From DAOTTI01 sp034437795 (lineage in GTDB: Bacteria; Chloroflexota; UBA11872; UBA12225), in the NCBI GenBank assembly GCA_034437795.1, contig DAOTTI010000038.1:1-15579 (forward strand): a DNA stretch of 15,579 nt. The letters run 5' to 3'. Below, piece after piece: positions 1 to 7,059 of this stretch. A model generated the notes under the pieces. It was not told the DNA's origin and did no database searches. It worked only from the letters and a program-made list of their open reading frames with translations. Position 1 is the stretch's first letter. Each line of letters begins with the position of its first letter. The translations under genes were made by a program, and so were the position numbers.

Positions 1-122
1 GCGACCGGCGTCTGCGCCCCTTCCGCCGGCGCCGCCCGCGGGACGGCCGCGGCGCACGGCGCCAGCATGCTGAGCTGGAGCGCCGCCACGATGAGCAGCG
101 CGAGGGCGCGGCGCAGGATCAC
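1..122 (-). CDS. Exported protein of unknown function, 5' end only
   Basis: Reading leftward from a GTG at 122-120, the frame stays open to the window edge. It encodes about 40 residues beginning VILRRALALLIVAALQ, then a small-residue stretch (LAPCAAAVPRAAPAEG). Arginines, a hydrophobic core and an alanine-rich cleavage-like region are a typical signal peptide; the Cys after the core could also make it a lipoprotein, though the lipobox is not convincing. A GAGAGG ribosome-binding site lies about 9 nt upstream of the GTG. The gene is divergent from the COX2-like membrane protein at 234, so an electron-transport or copper role is conceivable, but nothing in the visible part shows it. The mature protein lies outside the window and cannot be named. 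Confidence 0.6.
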   Translation of the reverse strand, partial: MILRRALALLIVAALQLSMLAPCAAAVPRAAPAEGAQTPV

Positions 123-233
123 GTCAGCTGGCCTCTCTTGAGCATACTACAGCAGGGCGATAGCAGGGCGATGGCCGGCGGGCGCCGCCGGTCGTCTGCG
201 TCGAGCGAGAGCGCGAGAGGGAGAGGCCGCGAG

Positions 234-458
234 ATGGCCGAGACACTGGAAGGGGTGCGTGGGGCGACCGCCGCTGTAGCGGTGGCCGTCTTTCTGGCCA
301 GCGAGGTCCTGTTGCTCCGGTCGCAGCTCCAGGCCTACCGCGCCCGCCCTGGGGCGCGCCCGGCCCCCTCACGATACCAGGCTACCACCCTGGACGTGGT
401 GTGGACCCTGGTACCGGTGATCATCGTGGTTCTGGTCCTGCTCCTGGCGCTACGGTAA
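234..458 (+). CDS. Small membrane protein resembling the COX2 transmembrane region
   Basis: A 74-residue protein starting at the ATG at 234, with GGGAGAGG about 8 nt upstream; longer starts in the same frame lack such a site. It has two hydrophobic helices (about residues 10-26 and 54-73) joined by a basic linker (YRARPGARP). The second helix, preceded by TTLDVVWTLVPVIIVVLVL, resembles the E-x-x-W-T-x-x-P helix of cytochrome c oxidase subunit II. The copper-binding cupredoxin domain that follows in subunit II is absent: the frame stops right after the helix and the downstream DNA holds only repeats. It may be a stand-alone COX2_TM-like subunit, a truncated remnant, or a look-alike. The COX2 resemblance is judged by eye and is moderate. 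Confidence 0.6.
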   Translation: MAETLEGVRGATAAVAVAVFLASEVLLLRSQLQAYRARPGARPAPSRYQATTLDVVWTLVPVIIVVLVLLLALR

Positions 459-482
459 CCGCACCACCCCGCCGCCACGCCG

Positions 483-640
483 ACACGGGGACGCGGGGAG
501 CAGCCCTCACCCCCTGGCCGGCGTTCCCCCTCGCCGTGTCGGAGCGGGGGGCGGCGGGGCCCAGCCGCACGGTGAGGCCGAGGGGACCAGGGGTGCGGCG
601 CGGCCCCAACCAAAGGGGGTGAGGTCCGCAATGGCGGCTG
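483..640. repeat. GC-rich intergenic repeat, reverse orientation
   Basis: The spacer between 459 and 714 has no convincing gene. It carries a copy of the window's intergenic repeat. Its reverse complement reads GACCTCACCCCCTTTGG, then GCGCCGCACCCCTG, then GTGCGGCTGGGCCCCGCCG and CTCCGACACGGCGAGGGG. The same blocks occur in the same order at 7725-7810 on the plus strand. Confidence 0.7.
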
Positions 641-714
641 ATCCGCATGTCTTGCGCGCACCCCAACGGGGGCTTCCGCTTGCGTGTAGCCGGCCGGTGA
701 GGTAGAGTGGAGCC

Positions 715-2274
715 ATGCGGAAACGGATAGGGATGCGGGACCGGATGACAGAGCGGGAGCTGGCTGCGGCCTGGGCGGCGACCGCCGGCGAGGTGACGAC
801 AGAGGACGGGCAGCGGGTGCGCGTGGTCTATCCGGGGCACAGTAATCCGGAGGCGGGGCCGGACTTCGTTGACGCGGTGCTGGAGATGGATGCGGGGGAA
901 GTGCGCGGGGCGGTGGAGCTCCACCGGCGGACGAGCGATTGGCTGCGTCACGGGCACGACCGCGATCCGCGGTATGCCGGAGTAGTGCTGCACGTCGTCG
1001 GCCGGCACGATGGAACGGTGGGGCGCCTGCCCGGCGGACGCCAGCTGCCCCTGCTGGAGCTGGGCGGCGCGGCCGGCGCAGGATTACCCGCGGCGCCGCT
1101 GGCCTTTCCCTGCGCCCAGGCCATCCGCTCGGGAGCGGACCCGTTGCCGGCGCTGGCCGCGGCAGGGGATGCGCGCTTCCAGGCAGCGGTAGCGCGGCTG
1201 CAGGCGCGGCTCCAGGCAACGGGCGACGCGGCGGGACGCGAGCAGGTGGCATACGAGGCCCTGGCCGAGGCGCTGGGCTACAGCCAGAACGTGGAGACGA
1301 TGGGCGAGCTGGCGGCGCTGGCGCCCCTGGCGCAGGTCCGGCGCCTGGCGGCCCGCGCCCCGCAGGAGCGGGCAGGGCTGGAGGTTGAGGCCTTCCTGCT
1401 GGGGACGGCCGGCCTGCTCCCGTCCCAGCGCCACCTGCCGGCCTCACGGCAGCGCGATCCCTACGTCGCCGCCCTGGAGCGGGCGTGGCGCGATGTGGCC
1501 GGGGGCGGCGCCGGCGGCACGGATGAGCGCGCGGACCGGCCGCGGCGCGTGCGCGCCTACGAATGGCAGACGGGACGGGTGCGGCCGGAGAACGCGCCGG
1601 TGCGGCGGGTGGTGGCGCTGGCTCACCTAGCGCTGCGGTGGCCGGCTGCCGGTGGCCACGGTGGCCAGTCGCCGCATGGCGAGCCAGGGCGCGCCACCGC
1701 CCTGGCGCCGGTTGGAGCGGCAGGGCGCGAGCAGGACACCGCTACGGCGGGGCCGGGCGCGGAGGCAGGCGGCGGGGTCGGCGGGCTGCTGGCGGCGCTG
1801 CGACAGGCGTTGCAGGCGCCGGCGGCGCGGGCCAACGCTGAGCTGCTGCGTCTGGTCCTGGTCCCCTGCCCGCCTGGGTACTGGGCGCGCCACTGGGACT
1901 TCGGCGTGGCGGCCGGCGAGCCGGTGGCGCTGGTTGGCCCGTCGCGCGCGGCGGACGCCGTGGTGAATGTGCTGCTGCCCCTGGCCGCGGCGGCGGGGCG
2001 CCTGGACGGCGAGCCGTGGCTCGTGCAGGCGGCCCAGGGCGCCTACCAGGCGCACGGGCTCCTGGCGGAGAACTGGGTCACGCGCCTGGTGCGGCAGCGG
2101 GCCGGCCTGGCCGGCGAGGCGGCGGGACAGGTGGGCACGGCCCGCCTGCAGCAGGGGCTGATCGGGATCTACGAAGGCCCATGTAAGGACCTGCGCTGCG
2201 GCGCCTGCCCGCTGGCCCAGGGTACTCTTGCTGGGCCGGCGATGGACCTGGGAGGAGTAGCGACTAGCGAGTAG
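715..2274 (+). CDS. DUF2851 family protein
   Basis: A 519-residue protein recognisable as DUF2851. The N-terminal part holds the family signature in order: an opening around ERELAAAW, the PGHSNPEAGPDFVDAVLEM stretch, VELHRRTSDWLRHGHDRD, and YAGVVLHVVGRHDG. The C-terminus has the family cysteine cluster CKDLRCGACPLA. The family is of unknown function; the conserved acidic, histidine and cysteine residues suggest an enzyme or metal site, which is inference. A low-complexity Gly/Ala/Pro insert (about residues 308-360, GGHGGQSPHGEPGR onward) separates the two conserved parts. The start is uncertain: the ATG at 715 has GAGG 12 nt upstream, while ATGs at 733 and 745 are in frame and the last fits the conserved start better. 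The final codons and stop lie inside a 7-bp tandem repeat. Confidence 0.85.
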   Translation: MRKRIGMRDRMTERELAAAWAATAGEVTTEDGQRVRVVYPGHSNPEAGPDFVDAVLEMDAGEVRGAVELHRRTSDWLRHGHDRDPRYAGVVLHVVGRHDGTVGRLPGGRQLPLLELGGAAGAGLPAAPLAFPCAQAIRSGADPLPALAAAGDARFQAAVARLQARLQATGDAAGREQVAYEALAEALGYSQNVETMGELAALAPLAQVRRLAARAPQERAGLEVEAFLLGTAGLLPSQRHLPASRQRDPYVAALERAWRDVAGGGAGGTDERADRPRRVRAYEWQTGRVRPENAPVRRVVALAHLALRWPAAGGHGGQSPHGEPGRATALAPVGAAGREQDTATAGPGAEAGGGVGGLLAALRQALQAPAARANAELLRLVLVPCPPGYWARHWDFGVAAGEPVALVGPSRAADAVVNVLLPLAAAAGRLDGEPWLVQAAQGAYQAHGLLAENWVTRLVRQRAGLAGEAAGQVGTARLQQGLIGIYEGPCKDLRCGACPLAQGTLAGPAMDLGGVATSE

Positions 2275-2285
2275 CGAGTGAGGAG
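2258..2285. repeat. 7-bp tandem repeat (TAGCGAG type) over the DUF2851 stop
   Basis: Heptads TAGCGAC, TAGCGAG, TAGCGAG and TGAGGAG run head to tail. The repeat supplies the last residues (VATSE) and the TAG stop of the upstream gene. The same TAGCGAG unit recurs at 8365-8392 and briefly near 10963. Confidence 0.85.
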
Positions 2286-2335
2286 CCCTCACCCTCGCTC
2301 TCTCCCAAAGGGCGAGGGAATGAAGGGCAGGGGAT
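2286..2335. repeat. Hairpin-type intergenic repeat
   Basis: CCCTCACCCTCGCTCTCTCCC is followed by AAAGGGCGAGGGAATGAAGGG, giving a stem of CCCTCGC against GCGAGGG-like arms. The unit belongs to the CCCTCACCCTAGCCCTCTCCC family seen in most spacers here. It lies between the convergent DUF2851 and arsM genes and might end transcripts, but it has no T-run. Confidence 0.65.
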
Positions 2336-2363
2336 TGTGAACCTTGAACCTTGAACTTTGAAC
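2336..2363. repeat. 7-bp tandem repeat (CTTGAAC type) at the arsM end
   Basis: TGTGAAC, CTTGAAC, CTTGAAC and TTTGAAC run in direct succession and stop 4 bp before the arsM stop codon (TCA at 2368-2370). The reverse-complement family (GTTCAAG/GTTCAAA) recurs immediately after the kinase 1 stop at 6968. Confidence 0.85.
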
Positions 2364-2367
2364 CTGG

Positions 2368-3327
2368 TCAGCGGCGGGGCTTGGTGGCGCGGATGAAGGC
2401 GCTGGCCAGCGCGCCGGCGGCCTGGCGCGCGTCTGCGGCGCTGACGCCGTCCGGCAGGCAGCAACAGCAATTCCAATCTGCGGCGCTGATGCCGTCCGGC
2501 AGGGCGCAGGAGGCGCAGGCGCCGTCCGCGCTGTCGGCGAGCTCGCTCAGGTCCAGCTCGCGGGCGATCTGCACCTCTGGCGCGGCAAATCCGGCCGCCG
2601 CCAGCTTGGCGAGGTACTCGCGCTCGTGCAGGGCGCCGGCGATGCACCCGGCCCACGCCTCCATGCTCCGGCGGATCTGCGCGGGGAGGGCGCGGCGCAC
2701 GACGACATCGCTGACGGCAACGCGCCCGCCCGGCTTGAGCACGCGGTAGGCCTCCCGCAGCACAGCATCCTTGTCGGCGGAGAGGTTGATCACGCAATTG
2801 GAGATCACCACGTCCACGCTCTCGTCCGGCAGCGGGATCTGCTCAATGGTCCCCTTCAGGAAGCGGACATTCTCCGCGCCAGCGCGCCGGCGGTTCTCCT
2901 CGGCCAGGGCCAGCATCTCGTCGGTCATGTCCAGGCCGTAGACGAAGCCGGTTGGCCCCACGCGCCGGGCGGAGAGCAGGACGTCGATCCCGGCGCCGGA
3001 GCCGAGGTCCAGGACCACCTCGCCGGGCCGGAGATCGGCCAGGGCCACCGGATTGCCGCAGCCGAGGCTGGCCAGCACCGCCTCCGCGGGGAGGGAGCCG
3101 GCCTCATCCGGCGAGTAGAGGTTGGCCGTGATCAGGTCCGGCTGGACGGCAGCTTCGGACGGGGGAGGGCAGCAGCCGGCCGGCGTCTCGGAGGCGTCAC
3201 CGGCCGCCTCCGGCCGCATGCGCTGCACGCGCCGGGCGATGGCCCCATAGCGCTCGCGGACCACCTGCCGGACGGCCTCGGGAGCGGGAAGAGACTGGGC
3301 ATCAGCGGGCTGACGGGACACGGGCAT
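2368..3327 (-). CDS. arsM: Arsenite S-adenosylmethionine methyltransferase
   Basis: A 319-residue cytosolic enzyme that transfers methyl groups from S-adenosylmethionine to arsenite. Starting at the ATG at 3327 (AGGAGT 8 nt upstream), the SAM motif VLDLGSGAGIDVLL spans about residues 105-118, and GLDMTDEMLALA and LKPGGRVAVSD are further class I methyltransferase motifs. Cys90 (SLGCGNP), Cys178 (SNCVINLS) and Cys228 (GCIAGAL) match the three arsenic-binding cysteines of known ArsM; the 50-residue gap between the last two is the family spacing. There is an extra N-terminal pair (Cys52-Cys53) and a cysteine-rich tail (CASC at 271-274, CCCC at 287-290) built by a 45-bp duplication. An in-frame TTG at 3360 is less likely as start. 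It has its own promoter and operator-like palindromes, and an ArsR gene lies 3.7 kb away. Confidence 0.93.
   Translation of the reverse strand: MPVSRQPADAQSLPAPEAVRQVVRERYGAIARRVQRMRPEAAGDASETPAGCCPPPSEAAVQPDLITANLYSPDEAGSLPAEAVLASLGCGNPVALADLRPGEVVLDLGSGAGIDVLLSARRVGPTGFVYGLDMTDEMLALAEENRRRAGAENVRFLKGTIEQIPLPDESVDVVISNCVINLSADKDAVLREAYRVLKPGGRVAVSDVVVRRALPAQIRRSMEAWAGCIAGALHEREYLAKLAAAGFAAPEVQIARELDLSELADSADGACASCALPDGISAADWNCCCCLPDGVSAADARQAAGALASAFIRATKPRR
2432..2504. repeat. Direct repeat inside the arsM tail
   Basis: TCTGCGGCGCTGACGCCGTC at 2432 recurs at 2477 with one change in the first 20 bases; the matched units run to 2459 and 2504. The 45-bp period equals 15 residues and duplicates LPDG(I/V)SAAD in the protein, flanking the four-cysteine run. 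Confidence 0.85.
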
Positions 3328-3350
3328 CTGCGACACTCCTCGGCGGATTT

Positions 3351-3370
3351 GGATCGACAATCATCGATCC
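3351..3370. promoter_or_regulatory. Second palindrome at the arsM transcription start
   Basis: GGATCGACAATCATCGATCC has perfect 7-bp inverted arms (GGATCGA/TCGATCC) around a 6-bp centre. It lies just downstream of the predicted arsM start site and 24 bp upstream of the ATG. Its centre is 39 bp from that of the other palindrome. It may be a second operator or a leader-RNA hairpin. Confidence 0.5.
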
Positions 3371-3377
3371 AGCCAAG

Positions 3378-3406
3378 ACTGTAGCACGTAGATTGATGAT
3401 CGTCAA
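3378..3406 (-). promoter_or_regulatory. arsM promoter
   Basis: On the minus strand TTGACG (3406-3401) is separated by exactly 17 bp from TACAGT (3383-3378), a good sigma-70-type promoter. Transcription would start near 3371, leaving a leader of about 44 nt before the arsM ATG at 3327. The -35 box lies inside the palindrome at 3392-3407. Confidence 0.7.
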
Positions 3407-3407
3407 T
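3392..3407. promoter_or_regulatory. Putative ArsR operator over the arsM -35 box
   Basis: ATTGATGATCGTCAAT is a near-perfect palindrome: 14 of 16 positions match its reverse complement. ArsR-family repressors bind AT-containing inverted repeats with ATTGA/TCAAT-like arms. Occupation here would cover the -35 element. Binding by the ArsR encoded at 7060-7527 is inference. Confidence 0.6.
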
Positions 3408-3454
3408 CCATTGGCGCGGGCCGGTGTGCGCGACTTTTCCGGATTAGCCGGCGG

Positions 3455-3680
3455 AGGGACCTCACCCCCTAGCCCCCTCTCCGTGCCGGAGAGGGGGAAC
3501 GAGGGCCGGGGGAGAGGGTCTGGCCGTGCGGCTTGGCTCCGCCGCCCCCGCTCCGACACGGGGAGGGGGAACGAGGGCCACGGAGAGAGGGTGTCCTCCA
3601 GCGGTGGCGCGGCCGTCCCCTCTCCGACGCGGAGCCTTCACCCTGGCCCTCTTCCTTTGGGAGAGGGAAGGTAAGGGTGC
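3455..3680. repeat. Cluster of GC-rich intergenic hairpin repeats
   Basis: Four related units sit head to tail. They start with CCTCACCCCCTAGCCCCCTC at about 3460, GTGCGGCTTGGCTCCGCCG near 3526, CCCCTCTCCGACGCGGAG near 3615, and CTTCACCCTGGCCCTCTTCC near 3636. Each has a C-rich half and a GAGAGGG-type complementary half. Short open frames cross this block but have repeat composition and no start signal. Confidence 0.75.
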
Positions 3681-3757
3681 CGTGAACGGAAGACCTGGTT
3701 GCACCGGTGAGGGCTGGCCATTGGTGCTATGCTTGCGCGCGGCTGCGTGCCGGTCGG

Positions 3758-3914
3758 TCACAATTGAAGGTATCTCCCCTGGGCGCGCTGCCCGCGACAA
3801 AGGCGGCGTCGCGACGCTCGCGCCACGGGTAGTGACGGATAGAAACGGGTACCAACGGGTAGTCACAGATAGTCAATAGGTACTCACAATTGAAGCTGTC
3901 TCCCCCGGGCGCGC
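3758..3914. promoter_or_regulatory. Pair of 31-bp direct repeats upstream of kinase 1
   Basis: TCACAATTGAAGGTATCTCC (3758 onward) recurs as TCACAATTGAAGCTGTCTCC (3884 onward). The match extends through CCCNGGGCGCGC to 3788 and 3914, with 28 of 31 positions identical and a 126-bp period. Between them are three ACGGGTA units at 3825, 3845 and 3855. The second copy ends 34 bp before the kinase start. Paired sites like this could be operators or part of a promoter, but no clear -35/-10 pair is visible. The rest of 3681-3948 shows no gene. Confidence 0.55.
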
Positions 3915-3948
3915 CGACGGCAACGAGCGATCCGCCAGGGAGGCTAAG

Positions 3949-6900
3949 GTGGTCCGGTCTGCTCTAGCCAGTCTACGCGCTCGCCTGCTCCTGCTGGTGC
4001 TCCTGGCGCTCCTGCCCCCGCTGGGCCTGACCCTCTATACCGTGGCGGAAGAGCGGCGGGAGGAGGCAGCCGCCGTGCAGGCGACGGCGACCGGCCTGGC
4101 GCAGCTGCTCGCCGCCGGCCAGGAGCAGTGGGTCGAGGCCACGCGCCAGCTTCTGGCGACGCTGGCGGAGGAGCAGGCCTACCAGGATGACGACGAGGGG
4201 GGCTGCAGCGGTCATCTGGCGCGCCTGCGAAGCCAGTACCCGGCCTACGCCAACCTGGGCATTGTCGGGCTTGACGGCGAGGTGCGATGCAGCGCCGTCC
4301 CCTTCAGCGGGCCGGTCAGTGTGGCCGACCGCGCGTACTTCCGGCGCGCGCTCGAGACGCGCGACTTCGCCGTCGGGGAGTACCAGGTAGGGCGTATCAC
4401 CCGACAGCCGGCGCTGAACTTCGGCTATCCCCTGGTGGGCGAGGCGGGCCAGATTGAGGGCGTCGTCTTCGCCTCCCTGCACCTGGGCTGGTTCGAGCGC
4501 GTGGCGGCGCGGGCGCCCCTGCCCGAGGGGGCGGTGCTGCTCATCGTCGACCGCAACGGGACGGTGCTCTTCCGCTATCCGCAGGGTGAGCAGTGGGCGG
4601 GGAAGTCGCTGCTCGACGCGCCGCTGACGCAGGCGATCCTGGCGGGGGAGACGGGGGCGAGGGAGGCGACGGGGTTGGACGGCATGACGCGGCTGTACGC
4701 CTTCTCGCCGGTGACTCACGATGGCGAGGCGGTGGCGTACGCCGGCATTGGGGTGAGCACGGCGGCCGCCCTTGGCCCGGCCAATCGGCTGCTGGTCCGC
4801 AACCTGAGCCTGATGGCCCTGACCGCCCTGGCGTCGCTGGCGGCCACGCGCCTGGTTGGCGAGGTCTTCCTGCTGCGCCCGGTGAAGGCCCTGGTCGACG
4901 CCACGCGGCGGCTGGCCGCCGGTGACCTGAGCGCGCGCACGGGGATCAGGCGGGGGGCGGCGGAGCTGGTCGAGCTGGCGCAGGCCTTCGACGGCACGGT
5001 GGAGGTCCTGCGCCAGCGCGAGGCGGAGCGGAAGCAGGCAGAGGCGGCCGTGCTGGAGATCAACGGCCGGTTGCGCCAGGCGCTGGCCGACGTCTCCGAG
5101 CGGGAGGCGACGATCCGCCGGCAAGCGGAGCGCCAGCACCTGCTCAACGAGTTCGCCCGCTCGGTGAGCAGCACGCTCGACCTGCGGAGCATCTTCACGC
5201 TGGCCGTGGAGCACGTGGCCGGCGTGATGCGATGCCACTGGTGCGCCATCTTGCGCCACGACGCGCCTGGGCGCCGCTTCCACGTCGCCATCGCCCGCGC
5301 CGCGGATGGATCCACGGCCTGGCAGCCGGAGGCGACGCTGCCGGACGGGTCGGCGTGGGGGAGGGCGCTACGCACGGGCGCGCCCTGCGTCGCCGGCGGC
5401 CCGGACGGCGCGCAGGACACCGGCGGCCTGGACGGCCGGGATGGCCCAGGCGGCCTGGACGGCCTGGCCGAGCTGAGCAGCCTGGGCGATGGCCGCACGG
5501 CCGGTGGGGCGGCGCTGGGGCGGGGCATTCAGTCCCTGGTGTGCGTGCCGATCATGATCGGCGACGGCGGGTGGGGCGTGCTGGCGGTGGGTTTTGCGGA
5601 CCGGCAGGCGGCCACGGCGGAGTGTGTGGAGTTTCTGAGCGCGCTGGCCTCGCATCTCGGCGCGGGGATCAAGAACGCGCAGCTCTATAGCGACCTTCAC
5701 GCCGCGCTGGCGGAGCTGCGGGCGACGCAGCAGCAGGTCATCCGGCAGGAGCGGCTGCGGGCGCTGGGGGAGATGGCGAGCGGGATCGCGCACGACTTCA
5801 ATAATGCCCTGGCGCCGGTCCTGGGCTTCTCCGAGCTGCTGCTCACGCAGCCGGGCGACCTGGCGGACGAGGAGAAGGTCCGGCGGTACCTGGAACTGAT
5901 CCACACCGGCGCGCGCGACGCCGCGACGGTGGTCAAGCGCCTGCGGGACTTTTATCGCCAGCGCGAGGCCGGCGAGGCCTTCCTGCCGGTGGACCTCAAC
6001 CGCCTGATCGAGCAGGCGATGGCCCTGACCCAGCCGAGGTGGAAGGGCCAGGCCCAGGCCGGCGGGCGGACGATCCGCATCGAGACTGAGCTCCAGCCCC
6101 TGCCGCCGGTGCCGGCGAACGAGGGCGAGCTGCGAGAGGTGCTGACCAACCTGATCTTCAACGCCGTCGACGCCATGCCCGATGGGGGCACCATTACGCT
6201 GCGCACGTATCTCGAGGAGGGACGCAGGACGGACGACGAACGACGGAGCGCGGTGAAGGGCAGCCATTCGTCCCTGGTCCTTGGTCCATCGTCGGGGGAC
6301 GGGTGGGTGGTGCTGGAGGTAGCGGACACGGGCGTGGGGATGAGCGAGGAGGCCCAGCGCCGGTGCCTGGAGCCGTTCTTTACCACCAAGGGGCAGCACG
6401 GCACCGGGCTCGGGCTCTCGATGGTCTACGGGATCGTGCAGCGCCACGGCGGCACGCTCACCTTCGAGAGCGCCGTGGGGCGGGGGACGACCTTTCGCAT
6501 CCGCCTGCCGCTGCGCGCGGAGTGGGGCGCCCATGCGGGGGCCGGCGGCCGGCCCGGTGGCGCGCTGGAGCCCGCCGGCACGGGGCTGCGCCCCCTCCGC
6601 CCGCTCCGCGTGCTGCTGGTGGACGACGAGCCGGCCGCGCGGTCGGTCGCGGCCGCCTATCTCACCAGCGACGGGCACATGGTGCAGGCCGCGGCGGGCG
6701 GGCCGGAGGCGGTGGCGCAGGTGCAGGCGGGACGCTTTGACGTGGTGCTGACCGACCGCGCGATGCCGGGGATGAGCGGCGACCAGGTTGCCGCGGCGGT
6801 GAAGGCGGTGGCGCCATCTACGCCGGTGGTGCTGCTGACCGGCTTTGGCGACCTGATGGCCGCCGCCGGCGAACGGCCGCCGGGGGTGGATGCCATCGTG

Positions 6901-6969
6901 GGAAAGCCGGTAACGCTGGCCAAGCTGCGGGAGGCGCTGGCCCTGGTGGCGCCAACACCGGGGGAATAG
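3949..6969 (+). CDS. Hybrid sensor histidine kinase / response regulator (kinase 1)
   Basis: A 1006-residue membrane kinase starting at GTG, with AGGGAGG 5 nt upstream. Order: transmembrane helix at about 8-29; extracytoplasmic Cache-type sensor at about 35-275; second helix near 284-305; HAMP (LRPVKALVDATRRLAAGDLS); coiled coil; GAF at about 395-580; HisKA with His615 in GIAHDFNNALAPVLGFSELL; HATPase with Asn738 (NLIFNAVDA), Asp793 (ADTGVGM) and GTGLGLSM; then a receiver with acceptor Asp936 (LTDRAMPG) and Lys986. Stimulus binding would trigger transfer from His615 to Asp936, and on to an unseen Hpt or other partner. Two oddities: a Gly/Asp-rich insert in GAF (about 484-524, GGLDG repeated) and a roughly 27-residue insert at about 754-784 made of 7-bp repeats. 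The catalytic core closely matches kinase 2. The ligand is unknown; lying beside arsM does not make it arsenic-responsive. Confidence 0.92.
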   Translation: MVRSALASLRARLLLLVLLALLPPLGLTLYTVAEERREEAAAVQATATGLAQLLAAGQEQWVEATRQLLATLAEEQAYQDDDEGGCSGHLARLRSQYPAYANLGIVGLDGEVRCSAVPFSGPVSVADRAYFRRALETRDFAVGEYQVGRITRQPALNFGYPLVGEAGQIEGVVFASLHLGWFERVAARAPLPEGAVLLIVDRNGTVLFRYPQGEQWAGKSLLDAPLTQAILAGETGAREATGLDGMTRLYAFSPVTHDGEAVAYAGIGVSTAAALGPANRLLVRNLSLMALTALASLAATRLVGEVFLLRPVKALVDATRRLAAGDLSARTGIRRGAAELVELAQAFDGTVEVLRQREAERKQAEAAVLEINGRLRQALADVSEREATIRRQAERQHLLNEFARSVSSTLDLRSIFTLAVEHVAGVMRCHWCAILRHDAPGRRFHVAIARAADGSTAWQPEATLPDGSAWGRALRTGAPCVAGGPDGAQDTGGLDGRDGPGGLDGLAELSSLGDGRTAGGAALGRGIQSLVCVPIMIGDGGWGVLAVGFADRQAATAECVEFLSALASHLGAGIKNAQLYSDLHAALAELRATQQQVIRQERLRALGEMASGIAHDFNNALAPVLGFSELLLTQPGDLADEEKVRRYLELIHTGARDAATVVKRLRDFYRQREAGEAFLPVDLNRLIEQAMALTQPRWKGQAQAGGRTIRIETELQPLPPVPANEGELREVLTNLIFNAVDAMPDGGTITLRTYLEEGRRTDDERRSAVKGSHSSLVLGPSSGDGWVVLEVADTGVGMSEEAQRRCLEPFFTTKGQHGTGLGLSMVYGIVQRHGGTLTFESAVGRGTTFRIRLPLRAEWGAHAGAGGRPGGALEPAGTGLRPLRPLRVLLVDDEPAARSVAAAYLTSDGHMVQAAAGGPEAVAQVQAGRFDVVLTDRAMPGMSGDQVAAAVKAVAPSTPVVLLTGFGDLMAAAGERPPGVDAIVGKPVTLAKLREALALVAPTPGE
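6221..6293. repeat. Inverted pair of heptad blocks inside the kinase 1 ATPase domain
   Basis: The left block is GACGCAG, GACGGAC, GACGAAC, GACGGAG (6221-6248). The right block (6266-6293) reads on the opposite strand GACGATG, GACCAAG, GACCAGG, GACGAAT. Both are runs of GACNNNN heptads in opposite orientation around a 17-bp centre. The segment is translated in frame (GRRTDDERRSAVKG then SHSSLVLGPSSGDG) and has no counterpart in kinase 2. Confidence 0.85.
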
Positions 6970-7002
6970 TTCAAAGTTCAAGGTTCAAAGTTCACGGTTG
7001 AG
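6968..7002. repeat. 7-bp tandem repeat directly after kinase 1
   Basis: AGTTCAA, AGTTCAA, GGTTCAA, AGTTCAC and GGTTGAG follow one another, the first overlapping the last two bases of the TAG stop of kinase 1. The family is the complement of the CTTGAAC repeat at the arsM end. The rest of the short gap to arsR shows only G/C-rich partial hairpins. Confidence 0.85.
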
Positions 7003-7059
7003 GGGGAGGCCGCAGGTTGCAGCGTGGCGGCGGGATGCGGCCGCTGCGGGCGGTCGTGA

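Noticed and set aside
335..1447. Long open frame on the minus strand opposite the DUF2851 gene
   Set aside because: Translation is a Pro/Arg/Ala-rich low-complexity string with no domain, opposite a clear family protein; typical of GC-rich antisense frames.
2626..3384. Plus-strand frame opposite arsM
   Set aside because: Shadow frame; ArsM is unambiguous on the minus strand with SAM motifs and arsenic-binding cysteines.
5368..6981. 537-codon minus-strand frame opposite kinase 1
   Set aside because: Composition is His/Arg/Gln-rich and it mirrors the kinase codons; the plus strand holds all kinase motifs.
7020..7058. Possible terminator between kinase 1 and arsR
   Set aside because: Only imperfect GC pairing (GCGGCCGC / GCGGCC) and no T-run; not enough to call.
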